A stretch of DNA of 64,000 bases from NCBI GenBank assembly GCA_907163375.1, contig CAJQUW010003042.1, forward strand, positions 1 through 64,000. The letters run 5' to 3'. Origin of the DNA: Prostheceraeus crozeri. Lineage: Eukaryota > Platyhelminthes > Polycladida > Euryleptidae. A model generated the notes under the pieces. That model was given only the letters and a program-made list of their open reading frames with translations. It was not told where the DNA came from and did not search any database. This document shows, one piece after another, positions 44,691 through 57,632 of the stretch (within the stretch, counting starts at the first letter, position 1; each line of letters opens with the position of its first letter). The position numbers and the translations under genes are program-made.

Positions 44691-45285
44691 GGTCAAAGTT
44701 TCAGGCTCGATTGATTAGGAACTTATATATAAATAGACACTTAGTAATCACCATGTCAACCCTATGGAGACCAGTAACGGACACAGTCCATTCATCACAC
44801 TAAGGCAGTAAGCGATAAAAAAAATGAAATCCATCACTCATTGCATCTCTGAGCTCAAGCTGAACTATCATCCCATGCAGTGAAATTACTCAAGATCAGG
44901 AATTATTTTACAGAATATAGACTAGAAATACACAATACTTACCAAATTCCTACAGGCTAGAATACGAGCGTATAGGTTTCTGAAAACTTTATTTGAGATA
45001 AAGTAGGGTTTGAGCGAGCTACATGCATACGCTGCCGGTAATCCTCTATTCAGCTGTCTAAAAACCGCTCACAACATTCACGTCACATCACATATATATC
45101 AATTTGTGCTAAACTTGCATTCTTTTAACGCTATAATTGAAATTGATTCACTAAAAAATTTTATTTTAGAATTAAAAGCTATCAGTGGTTGATACATTCC
45201 CAATTTAATTCACCGGCCAGCCGGTCTCCAAAATTTGCGGCTGGGACCGGGCTGGTGGCCGGCCGAATTTAACCCTGGTGCAAAC

Positions 45286-47525
45286 TATGCATTCGGATTT
45301 GATACTGCCAATGTTCAAAATAATGTTCAGCATTCGGCGACCCCTATTCTACAATGGTCCGGAACTCTCACTGTCTCCTGCTTTGGGGAGCGCATCCGGG
45401 GCCTGAAAATCAAATCAATATCCTCTTCTTCAAATCCAGGTTTGCCTCCGGAGTATTGGAGAATCAATTTTACAGCTCTCTCAGCATCAAATCGACGTCT
45501 TGAAATTGTCAAGGATATATATGTGAAGATCAGATACATTTGCCTTTGTTTACAAAGCCACTGCTAGTTGGGTAGTAAGCCATCACGTGCATGCGCAGGA
45601 GCGATGAACATCCCTTCTCTGATTGGCCCACAAATGCAGTCGTCAAGAGATACACAAATCGATCTTCCAGATTCGAGAGAGGCCCATTGTCAATAAAGAG
45701 CCTACTACATCGGTTATTTCAATGGACATGGATGAATACATATATTAGGTAGAGTGGTAACTCCGCATTTATTAAATCCCCAATGTGTATACACTTTCGA
45801 TTTTGTTAAATGAACTCAAAGGAGATACAGTCGGAATTGTTTCCAAGTGTGAGATATGCGCATTTATGCAGTTCTGAAGAAATTACAACGGACTTGACTG
45901 ATCATGATAGCATAAAGCAGAAAGAAATGGTATTATTTTACAGATAGTCCGTGTCTGACAGCCTTGGTGAGGTAAGCTAATGTTTGTTAAATTGACAACT
46001 CGATGACCTGCGCTATTGCCTTCCTGCTGAACCTCAAGAGAATCTATTTAAGCGTGATCAGGCAACAGTTGCCACTGGCATGGCAAAATCACAGATTCAA
46101 AGAAACTTTTGCCGAATTTGCCCATGAGGAAATTATTGATGTATTAAGAATTTTAGTCTCTCATGTTCCTCCTGCAGAGGAGATAGAAATAGAAATAAAA
46201 AGGTGCCTATCAACTTCTTTTTATATCTCCTAAAATAAGTCAGATGAAAGTTCAATTTTTTTGTGACTTTTTGCTTGTATGTCTGGTGAACTTTAAGTAG
46301 AAATTTGCGCAAAATTGATCTACTGCAAGGTCATTTTTAAAAGTACTTTTTAGAAAATTGATGGTTTTCATTTAGAGTAGCGATTATTATCGATATAATG
46401 TTTCTGTATCATATTTACATGATATTTATGCATGTGCAATTCAAGATTGTTAAAATATTAATTCATCTTATCTCCCAAAATATATATACATGTAAATTGT
46501 GCATGCAAACATAAAATGTGAAAATATGAAGTCTTGATGTGAATTTTGAGATATGAAACCCACATACTAATGCAAAATACATATCATCATTCGAAAGATT
46601 GCATTCGGAATGCAACAATACATGGAAAGACATTATTTATGCTCGAATTTCAAATTGCTATTTATAGTACTAAAATTAACGTAGAATATTATACTGATAG
46701 CACCATACAGATATACTTGAGTAATTTTTTACATAAAAAGGTCTAACTGTTGATGAACAATTTTCGAAGAGTCAAAAAAATACATGGATTCATCAAAAAA
46801 TGAAAAAATCTAAAAATACAAATTTTAAATTTGAATTTATGGTATGAAGGTCTTCGAATCATGCAACATAGACACTACCATTCGAAAGAGGAGACTTGAA
46901 ATGTGTTGATAGCTATTTTTCAATTAGCGATAGCATCGGAATATGGAAAATTTGAGGGGACACTTTGTGCCCGCCGCTCCTACGATGCTAAAAATCGCCC
47001 GGTCCTGACGGTTAAAGCATTTTCCAAAATATCATGCAGCGGACTTTCCTTCGTCATACAGGACTATACCATGAACCTAAACAGCAGCACCTGCTATTTC
47101 TCCTTCGCATTGTTCTCAGTAAACTCCACGATCATTAGCGAACATAATTCCCAATAAAACTGCACAAACTGCGCGGTTTAAAATCTTTGCGACATAACTG
47201 CAGAGACACAGATGTTTCCTGATCGCAACACTTCCGTTAACCCTCATTAATCGACAGAATGTTAGTCGCATGACCCTCATTATGACCGCTCATTGCCATA
47301 AAACAGTCTCTTTCATTGAATACTTTAAATTGCCACTTGATTATTCTCATCTCACTATTCATTGGATTCCCCTAATCAGCCAATCAAGTCGACGTTTCTG
47401 CCAATGGATTCCCATTCATAGACAACAGACACGTTTCTGGCTGTTGAAATCGCCGAATCTCCCACTTTATCAGTGTTGTGTGATATCATTGCAAATAAAC
47501 TTTTATATTCATATTTTTCCTACCT
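45286..47525. other. region upstream of the CNG exon
   Basis: Contains the dispersed repeat at 45735-45915 and otherwise AT-rich DNA. Short frames (for example 46003-46233) have no family resemblance. No convincing promoter element can be singled out before the ATG at 47526. Confidence 0.45.
45735..45915 (+). repeat. dispersed repeat, copy 2 of 2 in the window
   Basis: Runs TATTAGGTAGAGTGGTAACTC, CAATGTGTATACACTTTCGA, AAATGAACTC, GAAGAAATTAC and ACTGATCATGATA. It is the inverted relative of 12795-12965, with roughly three-quarters of bases shared. Non-coding; type unknown. Confidence 0.6.
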
Positions 47526-48927
47526 ATGGACAGTGAAAAGGGCCAAGATTCTGGCTCCCACATTCTGTTACCCATGATCAACGATGAACGCGATTCACCG
47601 TCCCATCATATGAATGGACCTCTTCTGCCTATCACAAATCCTTTACCTCGTGGTGAACTGGTTGTTGACACAGATATCGAATCTGCATTTTCTTCCTCTA
47701 AAGTCACACCGCATTCTGACATTTCCCGTGACGACTGTCCACCATGGCATCTCAAACGCAATTCCGAAGGTGTTCTACAAGTATTTGCGCGAGGACTCAC
47801 CGAATCGAACTCAAAATTGATGCGAGGTTCATCACAACCTTTGGAAACCAAGTCAAATATCCTCCCTGTCCATCTTACAACTCATCTGCCTCCGCCACTA
47901 CCCCGTAAATCACGATGCAGTCGTGAAATTCGCAAACGTCGCCGGAGAGAGCTCGAAGAACGATTTGGAGCTGATTACACGGCCATTCGGAACAGTAAGC
48001 GGAAGAATCAAAATAACGGTAATTGCAACAATCGACACATCGATCGCAACTATGCCGGATGTCATTGGACCTTTGTGTTCGATCCAGCTGGACGATTTCT
48101 GCATTGGTGGTCATTTGTAGTCAGTTTAGCATTTCTATATAACTTTTGGACAATTATTTACCGCTATGCATTCAATGAAATTCGAAGTGATACGATCAAG
48201 ATTTGGTTCCCTTTGGATTACACCGCTGATTTAGTCTATATCGCCGATATTGCTGTGTGTTTCCGAACTGGATATCTTGAGGATGGTGTCCTCCAAACAG
48301 ATATTCATCGTATGCGTGTTCATTACATGAATTCTACCAAATTTTATATTGACTGTTTGTGTATGTTACCACTTGACTTTCTATATTTGTCCATTGGTTT
48401 TCGATCAATGGTCCGCATATTCCGTCTTGTTAAGATTTATAAATTTTGGCAGTTTTCTGATCGCGTTGAGCGCCATACGAATTATCCCAATGTTATTCGC
48501 TCAATCAAACTTCTTCACTATCTGCTGGCTATTGTTCATTGGAATGCATGTCTTTTTAATCTTGTTGCTGATGCAGTTCGACAAAGTAGTCCTACTCCAA
48601 TTTCAATGGATCCTCACCTGAATCCTACTTCGTCAGATGATCGTGGGTGCGGTAGAAATGTCGGAGGTGATCCTGGCATAGACAGCGCAGCGAAGCGAGA
48701 TTGGAAAGTTCCACATTTTAACTCGACTTCGGAGACGTATCTGTATGCACTCTACTGGAGCTGTTTAACTCTAACACTGATGGGAGATTTGCCGAAGCCT
48801 GAGTCTGTCGGCGCTTATGTTTTCGTCATTTTTGAAGTATTATTCGGATTACTACTGTTTGCTACAGTTCTCGGTCATAGCAGCAATATTGTCACCAATG
48901 TCAGCGCTGCCCGCAAGGATTTCCAAT
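47526..48927 (+). CDS. cyclic-nucleotide-gated channel, first long exon (CNGB/CNGL-like)
   Basis: Encodes 467 residues plus one base, ending DFQ-T|GTAAGT. Residues 1-190 are a hydrophilic, basic N-terminus (RKRRRRELEERF). S1 is about 194-217, S2 229-247, S3 271-291 and S4 292-312 (RSMVRIFRLVKIYKFWQF), S5 325-350, pore 403-426 and S6 430-457. The filter reads TLMGDLPKP, unlike CNGA (TIGETPPP) and closer to CNGL/CNGB types. FATVLGHSSNIVTNVSAARK after the pore is diagnostic of CNG channels. The S5-pore turret is long (about 50 residues). Such channels conduct cations when cGMP or cAMP binds the C-terminal domain, which must be encoded by exons not found here. The ATG is the first in frame; an acceptor-like AG just after it leaves some doubt about the start. 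Confidence 0.85.
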
Positions 48928-51664
48928 GTAAGTACGATTTGATTTCAAAGCGAATGATCTTTAAAAGCGATAAATCACATTGTTTCTGAAGCAGTTAATA
49001 ATGTCAAGGCATTAGACGTTGTCAGAGAAGCCCCTCCCAGCCGCTGCAACACTTTTGGTCATCAAAAAGTTGATTACCTGTTTTCTGTATCGCAATGAGG
49101 TCAGCAATCTTATTAATCGCTACGAGGGCTTGATCACCTTAGGTCCCATAATTCTGCTATCACAGCCAACATCACCATGAATTCGCCGTTTCTTGTTCTC
49201 AGCATCAGCGCGCATTCTTGTGCTTGGACTTTTACGGATATACACTTGTAAGATCAAAAGCTGCATGCTTGACAATTGACATGGAAACAGGATGTCTATG
49301 TGTCAGCAGTCTTCTAATTAAGTTTCTTTATCCCACTCTTTCCTTTGAATTAGTCCTTTATTTATGGTAGACTCTTCGCATTTAATGGAAATATGCAAAC
49401 AGATTTGATTTAGCAGCAAAGCTATGAGTCGCAAAACAGTGTGCTTTATCCATACAGTTTGATCTTTCTTGTAGGGGCACACTTCAGAGATGACGTAAAG
49501 TCTCTAGTACGTTATTTGTTATAATTGATAAGCATGGACTTATATCTATTTCTCTCACCGATTTCATGAAATGCTTATAAAAGGAATCAGGATGACCAAG
49601 GGTTCCGGCGAAATTTTGTGCCGTGTCAACGTCAAGGTCTATTTGCACACTATTAGGCAAAATGGTCCATATCAAGGGTAAAATACGGAACATTTATGCT
49701 TAGCAGCGCACTCTGACGCCGAATAGGATTTTCAAGTATTCATTCGCAGCGGATCTATGTAGGTGTACAAACATGTATGCAAGCATCGCTAAGCCACTTC
49801 TCTCCTGAAATTGTTGGGACAATATAATAAAAGAGTACATGAATCAAGGAAACAGTGATAGTTTCAACAAAATCGAAGAAATCTACGATGCTCCATTTTT
49901 TCTTTGCTGGAAGCATGCGCATCATGCAAGAAAATGAAACTGACTGAATTCATCGGTCAAAAATTGTGGATTTCCATCGACTGCTCAGTGTTCTTGAAGA
50001 AGGTAAAATTTTAGCCTCTGTAGAACTCTAATAGAACTCTGTCTGGATGTGAAAAGAGCAGAAGGCCACTTGTCTAACAAGCGTACGTTTCAGCTTACCA
50101 GTTGTATAATTAAGGGATAAGACAGCAAACAAGATAAATGAAGGAACATTATTCAGTCTAATGATCTTGATGGGAAAGACGACCGGACCGTGAAGGACCG
50201 GGACTCCGACTTTATAGATGCTTTATTGAGCTGTCATCTTAAACTCAGCATTTCTTTTATATTGCATTGATGAACAATCGTTCCGCTTGCAATCATGTCC
50301 ATCATGACGACTGGCAGCATCATTAGAAATTGACGGCTAAGATGTGATCCCTCTGACACACAAGCACGTTTTATGCAGCTTGTGCTGCAAAAAATGTGTA
50401 GAAGCAATGATAACCTTGCTTCATACCAACTTCAGTTCATTCTCTTCAATACGACTTTGTTTGCACTCAAATCAAAGTACTCTGTATTATAAAGATTCAT
50501 GTAAAACTATGAACAGTGCAAAATATTCTCAGAAAATGCATTGTCGTTTGTCACATATCTAATCTCTTGGTGAAGAAAGACGTTCAGGCGGACTACTTCA
50601 ATAAGTTTTGTCTGACCGACCTGCTCACATCACATTTTACTGGAAGCAAATGGCCAGTCACCGTAAACAAATGACAAGGCCTCAGATGATGCCTGAGAAG
50701 TGGATGACATTCATCACTTTCATCATCTGTTGCGATAGCTTAATCCTCGCTCCTTTGGGGGCATTTTTCACCAGAGATATGGCTACCAGATTTTTTGTAG
50801 CTTACGTACTTTCTACGTATTATGCAACTTTTGACAGAAGGATAATAAATTTGGCACAATACTTTTGGCGTGAGAGCTATTTTAAAATTTGAATGCTTGG
50901 AATATCGTAGCTAATTTCGGTATATATTCACTCCCAATGTACATTACGGCATCAATTCATCATGAAATAAGTTGAGATTACATAAAGAATTCTTCCTATT
51001 CATGTAGAGATCTTCACAAATGCAAAATCTTTGAATTGGAAATGATCTGCTTATTATGTATGCATATTTGAAATTCAGATTTCAAATATGATTTCTTATT
51101 ATTTTGTACTTTTTAGTTCTGCATATGATCAGCAATTATTGAAACTTTTCAGAATCATATTGCTTTTAGCCTCAGTGCCTCGATGAAAGTCACCGAATTG
51201 GGTTGTTTCTTCACCTGCAGAAACTAAATATTAAAATGTGTCATTTTTTGTGGTATTTGAGCTGAACTAAAAGTTTGAATTATTTGAACTCATATAATAC
51301 AATGATGTAATCCCAGAGCGATAATCGAACCAGAGCATCCTTTCATTAACCACCTTGACCAGATCTTTCGATTAATGTGTGGTTTATTAGTTTTTTGTTT
51401 TTGTTATTTTCCATTTCAAATAGTGATCTGATGGAAGTTTGTTGAAAATTGGCGTTTTTTGACCTTTGACCTTCAGCTCAGCCCATGGATGCTGTTTTTC
51501 TGAATTCCCTTCCAATGCCTATTCAATTGATGTGTGGTTTGGCAAAATTGGTGCAATAATTTGGGAGATCAGCAGTTGGGGGGTGGGGGGGGGGTTAAGC
51601 AGCAATTACATCGTGATCATGATTTGAAATCCATGATCACTTGTATCAGCTCCCAACCACAAGC

Positions 51665-52139
51665 ACAGTGTAAATCGCTCAATACCAATCGCATACGAAG
51701 GGTGCATACCAAAATATTTTTTGGTATATTTCTGTATTCTCTTGGTATATAGTTGTATGCTTTTCGTATGTTATTTCAAATGTGGTATGCTTTACATACT
51801 AAAGCCATACCAGCACAATGTTAAAAGAAAGCATCAATCATCTCCAAAGTATCTTGATTTCAGGACTTTTGTCAATAAAGATCACACTAACGTTACTACT
51901 GTTCTGTAAGTAGTGAGATAATGACATTCAAGAGTCATACTTCCATTACTGAATTCGATTTTAATGCACGTAAGTCTAATAAGTCTAATAATAATAATAA
52001 GTCTAATAAGTCATGCGAAAGCAAGTGAGATGTGGTATGAAAAACATACCAGATCTCTGTAAACATACGAGAATCTCGTATCAGATGTTAGTTTCAAATT
52101 GTATGTAATGTAATTTTCGTATCCAGCGATTTACAGTGT
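51665..52139. mobile_element. MITE with GGTATG-rich interior
   Basis: The left end ACAGTGTAAATCGCT faces the right end, whose reverse complement is ACACTGTAAATCGCT (one mismatch in 15). The 475-bp interior is rich in CATACC/GGTATG and ATACGA motifs, including the hairpin ATACCAAAA...TTTTGGTAT near 51707-51728. No target duplication is evident and nothing is encoded, so the superfamily is undetermined. Confidence 0.55.
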
Positions 52140-54873
52140 AGACTATTGTATCCATATCATGTTACAGGATTTCTATCTATTCGACTAAGCTCTGAATAAA
52201 ACAGCAGATAACAGATTTATCTTATTAAAACTAAAGTGGGGGAATTTCGAAGCGGTTGTCCATTAGTCAGGAATATGAGTGCAACACTTTAGTTCCTGAG
52301 ATGTGACATGGTAAGATTCCGCTAATCAAATAGATGACTAGAAAGACTATTTCTGAAGTAGATGAATAATTGCAGTTTATTATTTATAGTTGTTTATACG
52401 GCTTTTTATACAAACTAAGCAAGTTTGGAAACATAGAAACAACTTTAGACACTGTCGAGCATTGCTGCCGCCTATTCGTAGAACCAAATTGTATGGAAAT
52501 ACGTTTGTAACATTTTTTACAATGTTATGAGATTTTTGAGTTATTTTGTCTAATACCGCCATTGTATGGACTGAATAAAGAATTATTATTATTACTATTA
52601 TACCGAATGACAATTCGCTGGAAATTTTTCATGGCAGGCCGACACGCATTGCTCTGCTAGATTGATATAGTTAACATTTCCCTGCATATTGTGCGTCATG
52701 TCTATGCATTTTGTTATACATGTACATTGTATGTATCGTGCATTACACATGATGCATTCGTGAAATAGTGAGGTATGTCTATATGCCATAAACACATGGA
52801 GTTTGAATCGGCAAGGTTTTTGGTCCCTGAAGTGATCAAAAATGGCCGTCCGGGGCCGAGCCGGGCGTCTCTGTAGCCTGCTAGTTAAAACTGGCATCAG
52901 GTCAACCTAGACCGCGGTACTGTTAGACATCATTCGATTTCTCTGTTTCTGGTGTGATAGGTCTTTCCTAACTCCGGATAAGCAAGAGTTCCTGATAAAG
53001 CTCCTAGGCACTGAATTTTATCGATCAGGTAAATATACGTACAATTACCTGCACTTTGACAATATAATGATGTCTTGACCTCGCTACCAATGCACTGAAG
53101 ACTGCTTTCTACCAAAGCATTGAAATAGCAACTACGAAAGCGTTTATCTTACCGGCATCTGTATCAGACAAGAAAAATGGAATCAATTCATTAATTAGAT
53201 ATCGATCAAGTGCTCTTTTTTTTTACAAACATGAACTCCGTCTATAAAACACAGCATGAATGCATGTAGCTAATTTCCTCATTATTTCATTATTGTCAAA
53301 CATATTTCATGCGTTTTCGTTTGGGAACTGCAAATAACCAAATAATTAATGACAATATGATGTACCAGACAAGATTGAAGGTAGATTGTGATCAAGACCC
53401 GTCCTCCTATATCAACGACCTTGGTCATTTATGTATTGCACCCATTCTTTGTACATTTCAAATTCTTCAATTATTTTGAAAATTGGACATCAGTATTGGA
53501 ATATGCGTGCGCTTGAATTTCACGATGATATGTTCGTGACTACAAGTCTCCACGGAGCCATGTCCGTCATCTTCATGCAGATTGATTCAAATAAGACATA
53601 TTGAGGCATTCTCCAATTAATAAACTAATAGCCTGCAAATTTCAGAATCATGTTTTGAAGCAATGTGCAAAACACGTTTGTAGAAGCAGTTTTCAAATAT
53701 TAAAGCACAACATGGTTTCAATCGAACCAATTTTGGATGTAAATAGGCTATTTGATGGCTAGGAATTCGGAGAACATTGCACGTGGTTGCCTGGCAATGG
53801 AAGACCGCTAGGGTGAAGGACATTTACTGGCTAATTGGAAAGAAATTAGGTCAAAGTTGACGAAAACAAAGAAATAATCGGAAATCGAATGCCTCATACA
53901 GCACAAAGATGTACATGTCCATTATTTCATTATTGAAGCGGTTTCACTGCAGTAAAGCATTGAATGATGTAGGCGATCATATACGTTCATTCGCTTTGGG
54001 GTATTAAAAAAAGCTATGATTGGAAGATGAGGGGTAGCGTTCAATGATAGTAGGCATTCTTCTTTCGTATACAGCATGGTATATTGCATGCATAGGAATC
54101 CGCTTTTCTCGTTTATACTTACTCGTAGTATAATAAATTATCCAGTAATTTAATGACAATAAGAAATCTATTTTTGTTGGATTTATTTGCCAAAAGCCGA
54201 AACGTCGCCAGGTTTATCGATTTTTTATTTGATCTTTAAAAGAATTGACTTTTTCCCATAGTTTGAAAGAGGTTTGAAGTGTGGACCAAAACACACTCGC
54301 AACATCGAATCGAGTGATCAGTTCATCATTCTTGATAATTCGAGAGTTTGAAGCAAGTTTCTGCCAAAATGAACAAAACGAAGAGGGAGAGTCCGGTGAC
54401 TCAAGTAGATTATGAGAACCTAATATCGTCATACGATAAGAGTAAATTGCTCGTATTATAAATGTTCACTATATTTCCCAGGTTCTCCTCATTCCTTCTC
54501 TTTTGGAGTAATCAAACAATGATTCAACAAGTCTGGCAAGGATTTTCTGTATTCCGTCGCAACTAAGCAAACGTCGTGACAAATAAAATTACCGGTTCTC
54601 GGTGCTACCAACGACAATTCAGAATGAGAGTGCAAGCTTGGTCGATTGCACTGTCAAACAAACACTTTGCTTAGCTATGTTTTACATGATATATCCTGAG
54701 CACGTACAGAGCTGCTTTTTCAATGGTGTTTATATCTTGCTATTCACAATGCACCATGTTTTGATTCCGATAACTATTGATTTCTTATTGTTCCTTTCAA
54801 AATAATAAGAATGACATGTACAGTAGATAAACAACATGATTTAGTATGTAGCAGATAAACAAAGTGATATTAG

Positions 54874-55786
54874 CAGGCTTGCCGTTGGGATGGATTTCCA
54901 GTCCAATCCCAACCCAATTCCAATGAGAATTTCCATTGGGATCCCAATAGAAATCCAAATAGCCTGCTTCAGAGCTAAAAACGTACACAATTTGACCCCA
55001 AGCTGCATCGGGCTTACCGCTTCGGCCTGCCAAATGTGATACTTTTTGAATTGACGAGGTCCACGGTCGTAGACATAGAACTAGACTGGCCTTAATAGTA
55101 ATAGGGGGTTTAATTGATTTTACACAATAATGTATAATTGGCGAACTAATGTATAATATTTTACACCGAGACTACCTTCATCCAAGAGCTTATAGGGGTC
55201 TGCGTGTACAGCTAATATGTATGTATGAACTACAAACACAATTGGTATTAATTAAGCCCATGTCGGAAATGTGGTGTTAATAAACAGCTCGTTACATGAG
55301 CTCACACGTACAGTAGGCAACAGGCAGTAGACAGCGGCATATACGGTTAAATGGGCTCGAATAGCTTAAAATGCATAGCTTAAGTACAGAAGCGGCGAAG
55401 CACATGACAACGTACAGGCGAATTGTGTAAACCTATACATACTATTACATAGCTGCTACCTTTTTAAGCAGAACTATTTTTAACAACTAGGGGAGTTAAA
55501 GCCATAGAGTAGGGTCAAAGCTTAAAAATTGTGCAGATCACACTAAGAGCTGTCAATGCTCGAATTCGAGAGAGGCAAGGTCAGACTGGAGACACAGAAA
55601 AATGAACTGCTCTGTACAACCCGAAAACAGTTGCAACCTACTGACTAATGTCACCGATTACATGCATATTTTGCTGGGAGAGGGCTTATTGGGATCTATT
55701 TGGATTTATTGGGATGGATTTTTGGTAGCCCAATCCCAATAGCTATTGCGATCCCAATTAGAATCCCAATCCCAACGACAAGCCTG
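54874..55786. mobile_element. hAT element with perfect 8-bp target duplication
   Basis: The ends CAGGCTTGCCGTTGGGAT and, in reverse complement, CAGGCTTGTCGTTGGGAT are flanked on both sides by GATATTAG (54866-54873 and 55787-55794). The subterminal regions carry many ATTGGGAT/ATCCCAAT motifs in both orientations, likely binding sites. The 913-bp body has no readable transposase, so it is a non-autonomous hAT. Confidence 0.92.
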
Positions 55787-57378
55787 GATATTAGGAAAGA
55801 AAGCAATATTAATTCGGGCGGAAAGAATGAGTGCATCCAAAGTTCAGATCGTTTTACGCCTAGGATGGATCATGACTTCAAAGTGATGATCTGCGTTAGC
55901 TTGGCTGCGTCCCTATAGGCGTCAAACTAGTTGAAAAAGAAATTAGTGAAAATCAGACACCAATTAAATGCATGGCATTGAAATGTATCAGTTTAGAACG
56001 TTTGTAATTTGGGTCATTCTGCTTTGTTACCAATGTTTCATGGTGACTTTCGTGTATTGTGCATTTATAGCGTACTGCAAGTAGATGTGAATAAGCATAA
56101 CACATTCTACAGTATCAACCAGGCTACTAATGTCATTTGCGAATAATGGATTTGAAATTAAGCAAAAGAATTGTCAAGTTCGGAAAACTTCATAGTATAC
56201 GAAAATCACCTGGTTGTGTTCGTGAACATGGTCAAATAGATGGTGACATAGTTGTTCCATGGGTTCCCAGCAAATGCTTCGGAGGCATGCTTAAGGTAAT
56301 GCATAGCTCTATTTTTAAAATGTCTTATTAAATGCGAAGTTACTTTCTTCGTTTTATGCAGATGATAAATTCCAAACTAATAGTATGTTCTGCTGCTACA
56401 AGATTCTTGATTTTGCTCCACTGGAGAATGAAATTTTGCCCTTACTCAAGCTCACATTCGCATAGGTACAAGGTCTCATTATTTTGTACATCATTGGTAA
56501 CTTCGGCTATGCTATAGACTTTCTTCAATTTCATTTGAAAAACTTCGTCAATAGAAATAGCTTATCCACATTAGGCCCATTCCTCCCCCTTTGAAAGATT
56601 GGCTAAGATTTAAAAAAAAGTTTGCAGAATTCTCGGTGGCAAAGTTGAACATGTATTTGTAGCCTTCATGAACCACCAAGTCCTCTTCACTTTTTGAGAA
56701 GATTGTTAGGGATGAACACCATTCGCTACCTGAATCCTCTTCGTTACAGGAATAGGTTGTCTAAAAACATGTGCTCACTTAAGCATTCACAAGTAGATGC
56801 TGTGAATTATAGGTCTTCCTTTATTCAATCTGTAAGTGATGTATCTACCGCCTCTTGTGCAAAAAATTTACTATGTTTTACCTCCTGTAACTTCAACATT
56901 CTGCTGCATCAACTGCAATATACCCTTGAGCCTGCATATAGACCAAAAAAGATTATCTTATCTTACTCATGAAATCATTAGTAATCAAAGTATCTGCAAG
57001 AAAATATTCTACAATCTTTGTGAAACTTTCGTGATTTTATTTTGTTGTCATTGCTTCTTCGTTAGAATATCAACTTAATCATTGAACAATAGTATTGAAT
57101 TCATTTACACCTATTTCAAGTGAATTGCGGAGTAAGATTTCATATTTTGATGCATTAGACAGAATTCGATGAATTCTCATCTGATTTACTTGAGTTCTAT
57201 TCAGATAGCAAATATTTCAGCACCCACATTTTTCTACGATTATGCAAAACTATCATAATGATCCAATTCATGGTAAAACCGACAATTTGAAAGACTTAAT
57301 ACTGAAGAAGAAACGGAATTTTACAAAATCTACAAATTCAAATCTAAAGCATTTTCAAAGATTCAAATCTTTACATTT

Positions 57379-57632
57379 TACACAGTAAACTGTAAACCGT
57401 AAATATCCTAGAAAGTACCAGCTAAAATTGGTTTCACGGTTTTTACAGTCTGAACTGTGAACATCCGTAAAAACAGACGTTTGTTTTATCTGATATGAAT
57501 GGATTTTATCTGTTACGTCATCACTGATCACATTGTGACGTCATCAATTTAACAGATATTTACGGATATTTTCAAACGGTGAAGTTTGACGATTATTTTA
57601 GCTGTTTTGAATGGTGTACAGTTTACACTATG
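57379..57632. mobile_element. possible short MITE
   Basis: AGTAAACTGTAAACC at the left faces AGTGTAAACTGTACACC (reverse complement of the right end). Inside, segments such as TTTTACAG, TTTACGGATATTTTC and two CATCA/TGACGTCATC stretches add further symmetry. There is no target duplication I can fix, so the call is tentative. Confidence 0.4.

Larger units (their letters stand above)
42177..45277. mobile_element. hAT element with perfect target duplication, carrying nested Tc1
   Basis: The ends CAGGGTT...TCGGCCGG (left) and, in reverse complement, CAGGGTT...TCGGCCGG (right) are flanked on both sides by the octamer GTGCAAAC (42169-42176 and 45278-45285). The exact duplication fixes a 3,101-bp hAT insertion. 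A Tc1-like element sits 40 bp inside its left end. Without that element the hAT body is about 1.9 kb. No hAT transposase could be read, so it is non-autonomous or decayed. A hairpin-rich repeated region lies at about 44290-44690. Confidence 0.88.
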
